This document shows positions 10,881-22,520 of a stretch of 64,000 nucleotides of DNA, one piece after another (the first letter of the stretch is position 1; each line of letters starts with the position of its first letter). This DNA comes from Leptobrachium leishanense (Eukaryota > Chordata > Amphibia > Anura > Megophryidae). Location: assembly GCA_009667805.1 (NCBI GenBank), contig CM019067.1, positions 71,920,941-71,984,940 of the forward strand. The letters run 5' to 3'. The translations under genes were made by a program, and so were the position numbers. The notes under the pieces are model-generated. The model worked only from the letters and a program-made list of their open reading frames with translations. It did not search any database and was not told where the DNA came from.

Positions 10881-12149
10881 ATATACATAAAAATAATATT
10901 ATAGACCCAGTTGCGCCAGATTCGTATTTTTAATAACTAAGAGGGTGACCCGAGTAATAATGTTACATAATTATTAGCAGCATATGCCATTTAAGAAAGG
11001 GTTAAATCTAATATCTAGCTTGAAAGGACAAAATACCCACTCTTATTTTTGCCTCTTTTTTTCCCCCTGATTACACCATGTGATATTATTAGTGTGATTC
11101 TCTCCCCCCCCCCCGTCTAATTTGAAACCTTTTTTTGTATTTCTGGTGCTTCAGATTCATATTCCTCCACCTGGGTCATCTGAGCTTCCTTGTGACACAT
11201 CTTTAGGGCTTTAGTGACACTTTCTTTTTATTATTATTCTTGCTGGTGAGGAAAAAAGCCATAATATTTACCCATTTCCATTTTCTATCGTTTTTTTTAA
11301 TGTGTTTTTTTAAATTTTATTTAAGGCACACTGCCTCAGCGCCTCAAGAAAGGGACCTCGCAACACATGCGCTAATAATTCCCTGCGATATTTTCTGGAG
11401 GCGAGGTCAGGGGAAAATTAATTGATGCTGAAAATAATGACAAACGGAGACGAACCACTGAGCTGTGGTGTGACTGGCATGTGATAATGTTAGCAAGGAT
11501 CCCAGCGTGTGACTGGACAGTGTGCTGAAAAATATACTTCATGGGAGGAAAAAACAAGTTACGAAACTTAATTAGTTTTTGACACTTCTTCATAAGTTAT
11601 TATCGTTTCATTTGGAACATAGCCTTGGGACATCAATACATACACACATGCACATGCGAAAAAAAAAAAATAGAAATCCTCATCATATTCTCATAAAAAA
11701 GAAAAGATGGATATATACCGCATCTCTTTGCTCTTATAGCGCCTTTTTTTTTTTGTTGTTAAATAAGCCATATGACCGATGCAGCCTTGGGTGTAGCACT
11801 GGATGATCAAAGTATTGTGTAAATTTCCCCACTGGACGTATAAGCTGCTGCCGTTTGACATAATTATTCTATAATAAAGGATTATGCAGTAGATCTTCCC
11901 GAGGAACATCTAAGATTTAAAATTCAAAAATTGCTAATAATAATAATAATAAAAAAAGAAAGGTGGAGGGGATGGGGGGGCTAGCAAAAGGATGGGGGAG
12001 GAGAAGACATGGGCAGCCATAGAAGAGCTGAAGTTAAATTATAGCACCTGCAGCCGCGAAGCTTCTTCTACAGCAAAATGTCATTTTTTTTTTTTTTTTT
12101 TTTTTTGTATTTATATTTTTTTTCCTCCCTCTGCTGCGGTTTATACCTA
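10881..12149. other. Single-copy AT-rich intron
   Basis: Poly(T), poly(C) and (TAA)n runs. 11330-11570 is a balanced unique block with AATTAATTGATG that could be conserved. No gene. Confidence 0.4.
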
Positions 12150-12500
12150 GAAGTAATTCACGCTGATTAATAAACAGCCCCAGCGAGTTGTATTAATTTA
12201 TTTATTATTATTTTTTTTTTATACAGAATTTTTTATTTTTTTTTATTTAAGAAAAAAAAAAAAAATCCACTTGCCCTGAGCGATGAATTTCATAAACCAG
12301 CAGCCCTCATGCTTGATGAATCATCTTTATTTTATGCAGTGCTGTGTGTGATAGAGGAGCGAGATAAAATATTCCATCTAGCAGCTATTCAGCACAATTT
12401 ATCATCAGCGGCTCACTAGTCCAGTGATAATACCCAGCTTGCAGATTGTAATGATCAGATTCTGTTTTTATTTCAAACAGGAGCGATACGAATACCGGGG
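12150..12500. promoter_or_regulatory. Candidate conserved intronic enhancer
   Basis: Unique sequence broken only by T/A runs. It contains CTGATTAATAAAC, GATGAATCATC, CAGCTATTCAGCAC and TTTATCATCAGCGG, which are dense homeobox-like words, and no repeat features. Inferred from composition alone. Confidence 0.3.
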
Positions 12501-13689
12501 TTTTTTAATTTACATACATTAGCGAGGTTCAAATGTGGCAATAGCTACAAGCAAATTTGGTTGCAAGCCGTACACGCGCCTTGCATAATAGCCTCCCTTC
12601 AGCAATTACGCACCAGTGAAGTACCTAGGATAACACAAAAAAAAAACCCTAACACCGAATGGGAGAAAATTCACGATACAAGCAGCATAGTGTGGCCTGA
12701 GATAATTACTGAAGCGCGCTGAAGGTCACGTTTATATCTGTTTTAGTAATGATTTCTTGTCCTCTACTCTCTATTGGATTCCTAAAGCAATCTCTCGCGT
12801 TTTGAGCCGCCGCATCCCATTTGATTTGATCATTTAAAAAAAAATAAAAGTTTTTCCCTAAAAATCCTATCGCTGAAAATCAGAAATAATAATAATAAAT
12901 ATATATATATATTTAAAAAATAATAATTTTCGTGGGATACCTTAATAACTGGTATTTAATATTTCGATGGGGAGAAGGGGGGGGGGGTTATGCCATTAAA
13001 TATAATACATATATAATACAGTTAGTGTAGAAAACTGGGCAGATGAGGCCGGTCTGAACATTTAGTAAAAACCCGACTGGCTTATAATAAAATACCTCTT
13101 ACAGCTCCATCACTTTTATACTGACCGCAGTATTGAGCACCAATTCCCTGCAGCATCATTACTGGACATTTTCTGCCACCTTTCGAAATCTGAAAAGCTT
13201 CCTACATTTAGTGAAGATTAGGTAATGCTACGAGCAATCAATACCGGCTATCAATTCCATACCATGTTCACAGGAACAAGGTGATCCGAGCGACTGGAAA
13301 GAATGGGGAGCCTGTGCCGTGCACCGTGAACTGTTTTACTGTCAATTTAGGTCTTACCGGAGCTGAATCCTACCTTTAATTAGTACAGCTTTAACTCTTT
13401 TTGCCTATTTATCTGACTGTAATAGTGTTGCCGCGTAAAACGTTGTTGCAGCCCAGTAAACGCCATGTAAACTCACAAAAAAATAAGTACAGGCCCAATT
13501 TTGCACCTATACATAAAACTGTGGTTAATAATGTTAATAGTAATAACACAAAAATTGCAATTTTGCCTCTTCTTTAATATTAGATTGTTTTTTCAGTAAC
13601 ACATATGTTCGGTCGACAGCTTTTTAAAAATGTATTAATCTAACCTTTATTGTATTTATATGCATACACTGCACTTGCACACGCAAAAT
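12501..13689. other. Single-copy intron; possible conserved block 13050-13420
   Basis: 13050-13420 is unique and repeat-free, with TCATTACTGG, GCAATCAATACC and TATCAATTCC. No gene or repeat boundary is visible. Confidence 0.35.
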
Positions 13690-13708
13690 TATATATATAT
13701 ATATATAT

Positions 13709-14031
13709 GAAAGTCCAAAATACCGGCAGCACTCTGGGTCTTTTCCAAAAATAGCAAAACTTTATTGTTTAAAAGGTCTACGTTTCAGCCCGCTCATCGC
13801 GAGCTTTCTTCTGAAAACCTGCATGAAACTGGCATGTAACTGAGAACCCGCGAGTGCTGGATTACTACCTAGTATATATATATCCAGCACTCATGGGTTC
13901 TTGGTTACATGCCGGTTTCATGCCGGTTTTCAGAAGAAAGCTCACGATGAGCGGGCTGAAACGTTGACCTTTTAAACAATAAAGTTTTGCTATTTTTGGA
14001 AAAGACCCAGAGTGCCGCCGGTATTTTGGAC

Positions 14032-14035
<4 letters not shown>
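13709..14035. mobile_element. Inverted dimer repeat flanked by (TA)n on both sides
   Basis: Two arms of about 150 bp (13711-13861 and 13882-14034) are almost exact reverse complements, with a ~20-bp spacer containing TATATATATA. (TA)n tracts abut both outer ends (about 13690-13708 and 14036-14064). Each arm holds CAGAAGA, a 7-bp hairpin AGCTCGC/GCGGGCT and GAAACG, a hammerhead-like order with U4 replaced and one extra A. Possibly an inverted pair of Penelope-type terminal repeats. Confidence 0.6.
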
Positions 14036-14064
<29 letters not shown>

Positions 14065-14068
<4 letters not shown>

Positions 14069-15080
14069 GTGTGCGTTTAGGTACAGACTTTTCTAATGAA
14101 GAACTTATTTATAATTGGAGGCAAAACATGCTTTCTCGATGGCAATTTTACATATAAATATATGCATCTGCACATATGGTCAATGCAGAATACAGAAGTG
14201 ACTGGTTTTATGTAGGTTAATTTCCTATAGGCCAGGGCAAGCCAATGCAAGGATACTTTGGGGAACATTGGCAGTCATAAGACCATAAAAAGCTACTGTA
14301 AGCATCTGTTTTCATGATCTGTGTGTGAGTTTCTGTACTTCTGTTTTAAAAATGATTAATTATATACTTAAGTCTATTTGTGTATTTATAAATATGCAGA
14401 TATTTTATATAAATACACATAGCTACAAGCAGGAGTTATATGTATCTATACATATGCTATATATATATATATAGGCTGGCCAGAGGCTACTTTGAATATT
14501 ATTTTAAGAATTTTATGAGGGTAACATTCCAGTTTCAGGATTTGCGCTATAAATAATTGCGGATATAAACATTTTTTACCTTGGGTGGATTTGTTTCAAC
14601 ACATGCTGCGGAATAAACTGGGCATTTAGATACATACTGCCTTTCTTATTTGGCACACTGACATTCATATTTATGATCTGATACTTATTGCCATGTTTGT
14701 TTACACTTTCTTTTACCCCACGCCACGTGGATAAATAAATAGGGCCTTGAACAAACATTGCGTTTGTTGGGGAGGGGGTGCACAAAGTGGCACGGATACC
14801 CAGACACACGCAGAGTTTAAAAGTATATCTTTGGTCATAATAAATTATATGTTAATTATATATATATAGATATATATCAAGTTCAACCTTGCACACCTCC
14901 TCGCCACTGCTGTTTATACCAGGTCAGCAAAAAGAAAACACAAAAAAACCTTTTGGAGCATTTTTTTTTTCAATTGTGCCAAAATTGTTTAACAAACTTC
15001 TTCTGGTTTTAATGTAATGGAATATATTTATTTATTAAAATTTTATTTTACTTACACAGTCAGCCAGTCAGTCTGGTTGC
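14065..15080. other. Single-copy AT-rich intron
   Basis: Contains short TA tracts (14457-14473 and about 14866). No gene or transposon boundary. Confidence 0.5.
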
Positions 15081-15082
15081 TG

Positions 15083-15143
<61 letters not shown>

Positions 15144-15506
15144 ATATTTATCCAATATTCTATCTATCATAATGTATTTACCTCTATCTATCCTCATATT
15201 TATCCAATATCCATTCTATCTATCCATATATTTATCCTTTATTCTATCTATCTATCCATCCATCTATCCTTATATTTATCCAATATTCTTTCATAATGTA
15301 TTTACCTCTATCTATCTTTCTATCTATGTTCATATATATCCAATATTCATTCTATTTATCCTTATATTTATCCTTTATTCTATCTATCTATCTATCCTTA
15401 TATTTATCCAATATTCTATCATAATGTATTTACCTCTATCTATCTTTCTATCCTCATATTTAACCAATATTCATTCTATCTATCCTTATATTTATCCTTT
15501 ATTCAT

Positions 15507-15563
<57 letters not shown>

Positions 15564-15674
15564 GTTCATATTTATCCAATATTCATTCTATCTATCCATC
15601 TATCTATCTATCTTTCTATCTATGTTCATATTTATCTAATATTCATTCTATCTATCCTTATATTTATCCTTTAT

Positions 15675-15729
<55 letters not shown>

Positions 15730-15830
15730 GTCTATCCATCTATCATGTATTTACCTCTATCTATCTATCTATCCTCATATTTATCCAATATTCTGTCTAT
15801 CCATCTATCTGGTTTGTCTGTGCATCTCAT
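15081..15830. repeat. Composite TATC satellite, plus orientation
   Basis: Long (TATC)n runs are punctuated by about nine copies of a TTATCCAATATTC-type block and several ATAATGTATTTACCTC blocks, giving higher-order units rather than a simple microsatellite. The 155-residue frame inside is a translation of the repeat (YLSI periodicity) and is not a gene. Confidence 0.9.
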
Positions 15831-16119
15831 ATCGCTCAATCTATACCTCTCTATCTCTACATCTACCTGTACATCTGTCTGTCTCTATCTACCTGTACCT
15901 GTCTATCTGTCTCTCTAGCTGTCTATTTTTCTTTTCTCCCCTCTAATTTTCCGTCTCCATTCCTCTCTGTCCTTCTTTTACTCTCACTCTGTGTCTACCT
16001 ATCGACTGATTGCAATTGTTGTCTAAATGCATTTAAAACGCTGTGATCTGTGGGTTGTAGGGAGATCTAGAGGAAAGGTTAGACTCTGGGAAAAAAATAA
16101 TAATTCCCTGTTGCCGTTG
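15831..16119. other. Pyrimidine-rich flank of the satellite
   Basis: CT-rich degenerate continuation to about 16000, then unique sequence. Confidence 0.5.
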
Positions 16120-16500
16120 TGTGGCTGTTACACAGTCTTTCCAGTCTGGACAAGTTATTAGGTCAGATGCTAACTTCCTAAGTAGAAAAATGATGTGTCC
16201 GCCTTTGTCCTTTCTACAGTAATGGCTGGAGTCAGTACTAATTAAGGCCCTGAGGCAGTATGGTGCGAGAGAGGTCAGAGACTTCTTTTTGACACCTAAA
16301 TAGCGCTGAGCTCAATGGAAGTGCCCCTAATCCGAAATGATGTGCTGTAGAGCTGCCCTTTCAGCCTCGCTGTATATTTAAAGGGAAATGACAGTTAATG
16401 ACAGGGGTGTCAAAAAAGGAGCAGATGGAGAGGCTGGGGGGGGGGAAAAGGTACTTTTGTGGCAAAATGTATCCTCAATTAGTTGATAAATTGTAACCCC
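16120..16500. promoter_or_regulatory. Candidate conserved intronic enhancer
   Basis: Unique block with GTACTAATTAAGG near 16232 and two TGACAG words 10 bp apart (16389-16394 and 16399-16404) around TTAA. TGACAG is the MEIS/TGIF core. Inferred only. Confidence 0.3.
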
Positions 16501-16951
16501 TTCATAACCAGAGCAAGCAGCGCATCACAAAATGAATGACATATTTTGTGTTCCAGCATTGGGTGACAACAATGATTTTACAGCAGACTGAACCTTAGGA
16601 AACCTGATTCTGGAATTTTTTTAACCTATCAATCATGGATAACCTTGGATTATCAGATACATGAGAACTACATTTCCCAGGTATGATAGGGAGCAGTACG
16701 ATGGGAGACCTCCGGCCTACATCCATCCTACTTTGTCACCCTGATACACCTGTGTGTCAAAATTGCAGCCTTGACCCTTATAAGTTTTTCGATAAAGACC
16801 TTGTTTAATGTGCACATTAGTATTTAAATTGAGATTACGCAAAATATTGATAATTATGGCACAAAAAAACCCCACACATACATATATATAAATGTGCTGG
16901 CGCTATAAAAATAAAGTATAATAATAATAATATAATAAGAATTACTATTAT
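16501..16951. other. Unique intron with dispersed-repeat tail
   Basis: 16890-16945 carries GTGCTGGCGCTATAAAAATAA-like sequence followed by (TAA)n, the tail seen also near 39960 and 62340. Otherwise unrecognised. Confidence 0.4.
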
Positions 16952-17173
16952 GCCGGCTGGGTGGAGTAGAGGTAACATCACTGCTCTATAACTGTGGAGA
17001 GAGACTGTGGAGACACAGGTTCGATCCCGGCAACAGCACCTCTCCAGTAAGTGTCCTTGGGCAAGACACCTAATGGTACACACTAGTCACCCAGGACATA
17101 CTTGAAAACGAGAGAAATCTCAATGTATCCTTCCTGGAAAAATCCTTTCTCAAAAAAAATAAATATTATTATT
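16952..17173 (+). mobile_element. tRNA-derived SINE, full-length copy A
   Basis: The head contains the B-box GGTTCGATCCC (17019-17029) after GGGTGGAGTAGAGGTAACAT, as in a pol III promoter. The body runs through CACCCAGGACATACTTG and AATCTCAATGTATCCTTCC to an A-rich tail. It aligns end to end with copies at 32476 and 57824. The head does not fold as an intact tRNA gene. Confidence 0.8.
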
Positions 17174-18242
17174 GTGGAATGTTGAAACAGGGAAACAGAT
17201 ATGACATTCTGTTCACAGTAAAGGAAACTGATACCCTAAATACTGAAAATGAATGCGTGCCACGGCAGCTTGGCCTTGAAACCAGCGCCCCAGCTTACAG
17301 GGATCTCGACGAACATGCCCGGGAGCCATCTTTGGATAAAAATAAATATATAACCGAATCTGCAGGTTCGCTGGCGACTGTGCTTGGGCGACTCGTAGGT
17401 TAAATGTGCTAAACCTGGCTGAAGGGGCCCTCGTCATTCAAACGCGGGCGGATGACAGCTCTGCTTTAAAACGGAGTATCATTGGCTGCAGAGATAGAAC
17501 TAGGTGGTAAGCATTATTCCAGCATAGCAGGATTCAAATCAAATCTGCATTAGGTACACGAGTGACATAAATATCTTACGACAGAGAGAAGCGATTTATT
17601 CCTGCTCGTGATTTATTCCTGCTATTTCCAAAGGTGTAATCTGTAGCAAAACACATCCCGTATTCAGCTCTGCATGACAGTCCCCCAAAGGATATGCATT
17701 CGCTTTGCATGTATATAATATACATACATATATATATATATTTACAAAGAAATTACAAGGCTGATCTACAGAGAAAAGTCTGAGATTTTATCTAGCTGGA
17801 AGTACACTGTTACAGTAATTAATCTTTCAGTGGGTTGTGCTTTTTTTTTTCATTCTTCTCTACCCCTTCAGGCATGGAACTTGGGAAACAAAAAGCAATA
17901 TTCAAAACAGAACCAGAGATTTATTGTCAGCAAGTCATAATAGACACCTGCACTGCTTACTAATTACTGCAAAAACAGGAGTTCTGTTGGCACAAATCCT
18001 TCTCATTTCGCTCTTTATATCCACTCCCTGCGACACACCTGCAAGCCTTTAATTGACGTTCTATTTATCTCAGGAGTCCTTGTTAACAATGTTAATATAA
18101 CAGGGTTTTTGCACAATACAGTGGCCCTTCCCGGCCTCGGGGCCCCGTTCACATCCGCTTTGCTATCTCCCATGAATGTGCTCATCTTAGAGAAACATAT
18201 ATATGGCTTCTTTTTTTTAAATAGCCTCTGGAACAGTAGACA
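17174..18242. other. Single-copy intron, nothing recognised
   Basis: Unique AT-rich sequence with a TA tract at about 17728-17740. No gene. Confidence 0.5.
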
Positions 18243-18416
18243 TACAGTATCTCACAGAACTGAGTACAACCTCACATTTTTGTAAATATTTTATACTATC
18301 TTTTCATGTGACAACACTGAAGAAATGACACTTTGCTATAATGTATAGTGAGTGTACATCTTGTATAACAGTGTCAATTTTTTTGTTCCCTCAAAATAAC
18401 TCAACACACACAGCCA

Positions 18417-18819
18417 TTAACCTCCCTGGCGGTTTTCTGAGTGTGTCTCGGGGTTATATTTCACCGCTGAGAGCGGTAACCCCGAGACACACTCGAGCTG
18501 CATACATCACCTCTCCCTGCGCTCCCTCGCTGATCTCTGCAGTCTCCGCCGGCGATCGCAACCTCATACTTCCTGGACTCCTTCTCGCGAGGAGGAACCA
18601 GGAAGTATAAGGTCGCGGTCGCCGGAGGAGGCAGCTGGGGACATCGAGGGAGCGCAGGGAGAGGTGATGTATCCAGTGTTGCTCGGGGTTACCACTTCCA
18701 ACATAGGAATTTAACCCCGAGCTACACTCGGGAATACCGCTAGGGGGGGCAAAAAAAATTAAAAATAGACCGCTTTTAGACGCGGTTTTTCCCAAAAATT
18801 AGACCGCCAGGGAGGTTAA
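18417..18819. mobile_element. TTAA-flanked piggyBac-like MITE, nested in Tc1
   Basis: TTAA at both ends, with a 17-bp perfect TIR TTAACCTCCCTGGCGGT. The interior carries GTGTGTCTCGGGGTT...AACCCCGAGACACAC palindromes and GGCGATCG/CGGTCGCCGG. No transposase. It interrupts the Tc1 sequence exactly at a TTAA. Same family as 33076-33490. Confidence 0.85.
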
Positions 18820-18825
18820 TGTCTA

Positions 18826-19084
18826 AACCGCTGGCAAAAAAAGTGACTACACCCCTAAGTGAAAATGTCCAAATAGGCCCAAAGTGTCAACATTTTGTGA
18901 GGCCACCATTATTCTCCAGCACTGCCTTAACCCTCTTGGACATGGAGTTCACCAGAGCTTCACAGGTTTCCCTTGGAGTCCTCTTCTACTCCTCCATGAC
19001 GACATCACGGAGCTGGTGGATGTTAGAGACCTTGTGCTCTTCCACCTTCCGTTTGAGGATGCCCCACAGATGCTCAATAGGGTT
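18826..19084 (-). pseudogene. Tc1 transposase C-terminal remnant
   Basis: The minus-strand translation starts at NPIEHLWGILKRKVEEHK (from 19084). This is the segment holding the third catalytic acid (E) of the DD34E transposase. It continues through SNIHQLRDVVMEE, an in-frame TAG, then ETCEALVNSM and RVKAVLENNGG to the end of the protein. All upstream catalytic-domain sequence is missing because the right TIR joins directly to the NPIEHLW codons. Dead gene. Confidence 0.8.
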
Positions 19085-19228
19085 TTTGCAAATTTACACT
19101 GTTATACAAGCTGAACAATCACTACTTTACATTGTAGCAAAGTGTCATTTCTTCAGTGTTGTCACATGAAAAGATATAAAAGATTTACAAAAATGTGAGG
19201 GGTGTACTCACTTCTGTGAGATACTGTA

Positions 19229-19872
19229 TATCAATAAAGACTCTCTGGCTATGCTATTGTCATTTTTAAAGAAACATATAGACATGGTAGGCTGCAGGCT
19301 TAAGTCAGGTGCTCTTTGTGAAAGGAACAAGTCAAACTAACTCTTTTCTGTTGCCTGGTTCTGAGTCCTAGGGAGAGGTTAGGCTCTTAATCACACGATA
19401 GTAAATGTTTTGGGTGCGCTTAGGATGTCCTGTGCAGTCCGTGCTCTCTCTATATCGCTATATCTTCAAGAAATAATGAAACTAAGACTAGAATTCCATT
19501 GCTGTCTCTCGACCAGTTCTGTTTCTCTGTCAGTGACCCTGATCCACCCAGCCATCTTTAATCTATGTAATGTGCCTCCTTTATTTATGTGCAGATTATT
19601 CATTTCGATGCATATATATTGCATATTTAACTGGTGGGATAAATGTGGATACACAAGTACCGCTCATGGGCAATTTCAAATAAAACACAAAAATACAAGA
19701 ACAGTCTCCTTTCACCTTAAAAGAAGTCAAATGGTGTCTCCTAAACCTATTAGTAACTGCAGCTTGCCAAATTGCTTTGCTGTGGAGATACGTGTTCTCT
19801 ATCATGGTTTCATTTCTTTTTGAAATGGTATGGACCTGAAGGTTATGTAGTATATGTAGGTTTATTACAGAG

Positions 19873-19876
<4 letters not shown>
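19229..19876. other. Single-copy intron, nothing recognised
   Basis: The open frame at 19410-19823 has no recognisable domain and no intron or promoter signals. Confidence 0.5.

Positions 19877-19912
<36 letters not shown>
19877..19912. repeat. (TA)n microsatellite
   Basis: Uninterrupted TA run of about 18 units. Confidence 0.95.
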
Positions 19913-19914
<2 letters not shown>

Positions 19915-19931
19915 AGCTCCAGCACTGCCAA

Positions 19932-20011
19932 TTAACCCCTTAGGACCAATGACGGAACTGTTCCGTCAGAAATGCATTGACTTTAAAGACATTTGGTCCT
20001 TAAGGGGTTAA
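19932..20011. mobile_element. Miniature TTAA element, 80 bp
   Basis: TTAACCCCTTAGGACCAATG at the left and its near-exact inverse at the right, both ending in TTAA. The centre is a GACGGAACTGTTCCGTC hairpin. It is almost nothing but TIR and loop. Confidence 0.75.
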
Positions 20012-20450
20012 ATGTTCATCTTCTGTATCTGCAAATTATTGCATGTAGAATAATAAAAAATAATCACTCAGACACACAGGGAAAAAAGATTATCAGCTTC
20101 ATTCCATTAGCTGTGTAACAAAGCATTTCCAGCTCCATGTGTTCTGCAGGGGATGGCCATTCCCTGCATCATCATGCAGAGATCCAACGCTATTGGCTGG
20201 CCACTTTTTTAATAGACTATTCCATTATTTTTTAATCACATGTGACTTATATCATATAAGTTGATATAATTTTTTGGGTTTAATCCCTATTAGGAATCTC
20301 GGGTCGCTTTATATGGACGTTTGTTTGTATGGTCATATGTGACTTATGCCTGGAGGAAGCTGCCAGTGGGTTTTAATACCATTCAGTTGTTGACATAAGC
20401 AGCACAAAAAGATACTGAAATAATCATCAATTTGACCGATTAAGGCTAGT
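20012..20450. other. Single-copy intron, nothing recognised
   Basis: Unique sequence without features. Confidence 0.5.
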
Positions 20451-20453
20451 GTC

Positions 20454-20860
20454 AGACGGATGCATTTTTCACGTCAACCGTCAAAAAGTGCGTTGATGTG
20501 TCCGAACGCATTTTTTCACGGAAGACGTGATAGCGGTCATATGATGCGCAATGTCGGCCGTATTTTTTGATGGAGCTTTAAAAAACAAATGGACATGATG
20601 TTGGCCAGTCATGTGCAGCGTCTGACGTCTCCTAATCACTCACACACGCCGCTATGCCGACGCAGCGCACTCTATGCGTCAGTACTAGCGGTTCCACGTT
20701 CTCGAAAAAATGCGTTCGTTTGCCACTTGCGTTGCGCGGCCGAACTTTCGGGCGGCCGTACTTCGTATATTGGCCGTCATTGGACGTCATTTGCTGCTAC
20801 TACGGCCATAATAAAGTGCGGCTCAAGGCATGTTCGCACTGCGTTCGTCTGACCCCAGCC
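20454..20860. mobile_element. TWA MITE family, copy 2
   Basis: Ends GGCTAGTGTCAGACGG and GTCTGACCCCAGCC, flanked by TAA on both sides. CpG-rich interior with GTGCAGCGTCTGACGTC and AAAATGCGTTCG words shared with other copies. Non-coding; the 87-residue frame is repeat-derived. Confidence 0.8.
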
Positions 20861-20863
20861 TAA

Positions 20864-21929
20864 TTGTCTAAATTGATGAATGGCTTTCTTCCTTTCTTAC
20901 AGATCAGACACGTACACATATATATAAAAATATTATTTGGTTAGTGCTCTTTCCAGGTAGCTGGAATATTGAAAAAAAAAATGAATTTTCACAGAAACCT
21001 TATAATGATGAAGTATATATCCCCCCTTCTGTTTTTAAGATTTTACAGTGATGTTATAGCGTTACAATCTAGATGCCATACATATAATTATAAAGTGTGT
21101 GTGTGGGGGGGGGGTTTGCTGTCAGTGATGCCTGTCCATTGCATTGTCTGGGGAGAAGAAAAAAAAATGGTGGCCATACATTAGCACATCACCCATGGCT
21201 AGTGCAGTGACATTATAGATTAGGATGTATATTAAATCTCACGCATGGCTGCCTCTCTGTATGAAGGTAAAAATACTTGCTCTTACATATATTACAGACT
21301 GTATTTGGACTGACGTCTACATTAATGTTGACAGCGTATCAAAATTTTTTTACATTAACAGTCCACGACCATTCGGAAACCTGGGGAAACCAAGATAACG
21401 GATAAAAAAAAAAAAATAATCAAGAAAGCACCGTTTTTCTTGACATAATAAAACACAAGGCAGGCTGCATTGCTTTTATGAATTATCATTCCTTGAGCAG
21501 CGCATCAGCAGACGTATGGAGCTCTAAGTTTGTGATCCAATCACATTTGTCAAGCTTGACTTTCCGCAGATAAGCAAATGCTTCTAGAAAACAGAAGCCC
21601 TGCGCGGACAAAAGCATAAATATTCTATGGATAGGTGAAAGATAATAAAGCTTTGGATTAGCCCAAAAAAATATAAAAAACAAGAAAAAATAAATAAACC
21701 AAGGAAATTGGAAAAAAAAAGCTTTGATCGTCCAGCGACTGTAATCTTGGGTGACCAATGCATGCTCAAACGAGAGCTGTATTGCAAAGGTTACTAATAT
21801 ACGTAATAAATATGAAATATAATAAATAGAATAAATAAATATTATATTAAAATATAATAAATGATGAAAAAATTATGATAAATAATGTAAAAACCCCAAA
21901 AATATGCACTCTTGTCTAATAAAATTTCT
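20864..21929. other. Single-copy intron
   Basis: Contains a poly(G) run near 21105 and AT-rich DNA. No gene. Confidence 0.5.
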
Positions 21930-22520
21930 ATGTGTTTACTTTAGCGGTCTGCAAGCAGTTAAGATGTGATTATGCTAGTTTCAGGCGTTCGATATTAAAT
22001 AATAATCTTGGAATATACTGTAGGTCCTCCCTCTTCTTCCCGATTGACAGGTTGATAGTTAATGCCGCAATGTGCTTTATCCTCTCAGAGAAGCTGCAAC
22101 CATTAAGGCTTTCAAGGTGTTCCACACCTCTACGCAAATTCCAGGAATTAATATGATGTATTCTCCCGTCCATTGCTTACAGTCAGATGGACGGAGGTGG
22201 GAAATGAGAGTAAAGAGGAGGAAGTAATCAATAGGGAGAAAAAAAACAAAAAACAAAATAAAAACCTTAAAAATAGTGTCCATTAGAGTCTGTTATTGGC
22301 CTGAAGCTGATATGTAAATGGTTATCATTTCAATCTTAGTAATTAGTCTATGGTTGGAAGCATCCCAAAGCCTTATCACTCATCAGAAACAAAAGCAAGG
22401 CCCAACCATGCAAAGTTCCCTGGCTTGTAGCTGCATCATTCAACCACATTACAAGCATTGTTCATCTTCACGAGTCAGACAAGCATTTGTTTTAAGCAGG
22501 CCACGGACAATGGCCCGTGT
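21930..22520. promoter_or_regulatory. Candidate conserved intronic enhancer block
   Basis: Repeat-free unique sequence containing CGATTGACAGG (from 22041), which fits a PBX-MEIS composite word, and CCAGGAATTAATATGATG. No coding frame of note. Based on motif content only. Confidence 0.3.

Larger units (their letters stand above)
18245..19226. mobile_element. Tc1/mariner element with ~140-bp TIRs, internally deleted and interrupted
   Basis: TA flanks both ends (18243-18244 and 19227-19228). The ends, CAGTATCTCACAGAA(C/G)TGAG and onward, are inverted repeats over about 140 bp (18245-18385 and 19085-19226). Between them lies a transposase C-terminal remnant. A separate TTAA element sits inside the left part. 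Without that insert the element is about 580 bp, far below the usual ~1.6 kb for an autonomous Tc1. Confidence 0.85.

Noticed and set aside
15172..15639. 155-residue open frame rich in YLSI
   Set aside because: Translation of the TATC satellite; no start context, splice signal or domain.
17011..17030. tRNA gene suggested by GGTTCGATCCC
   Set aside because: Same sequence recurs with a SINE body and A-rich tail; no intact cloverleaf.
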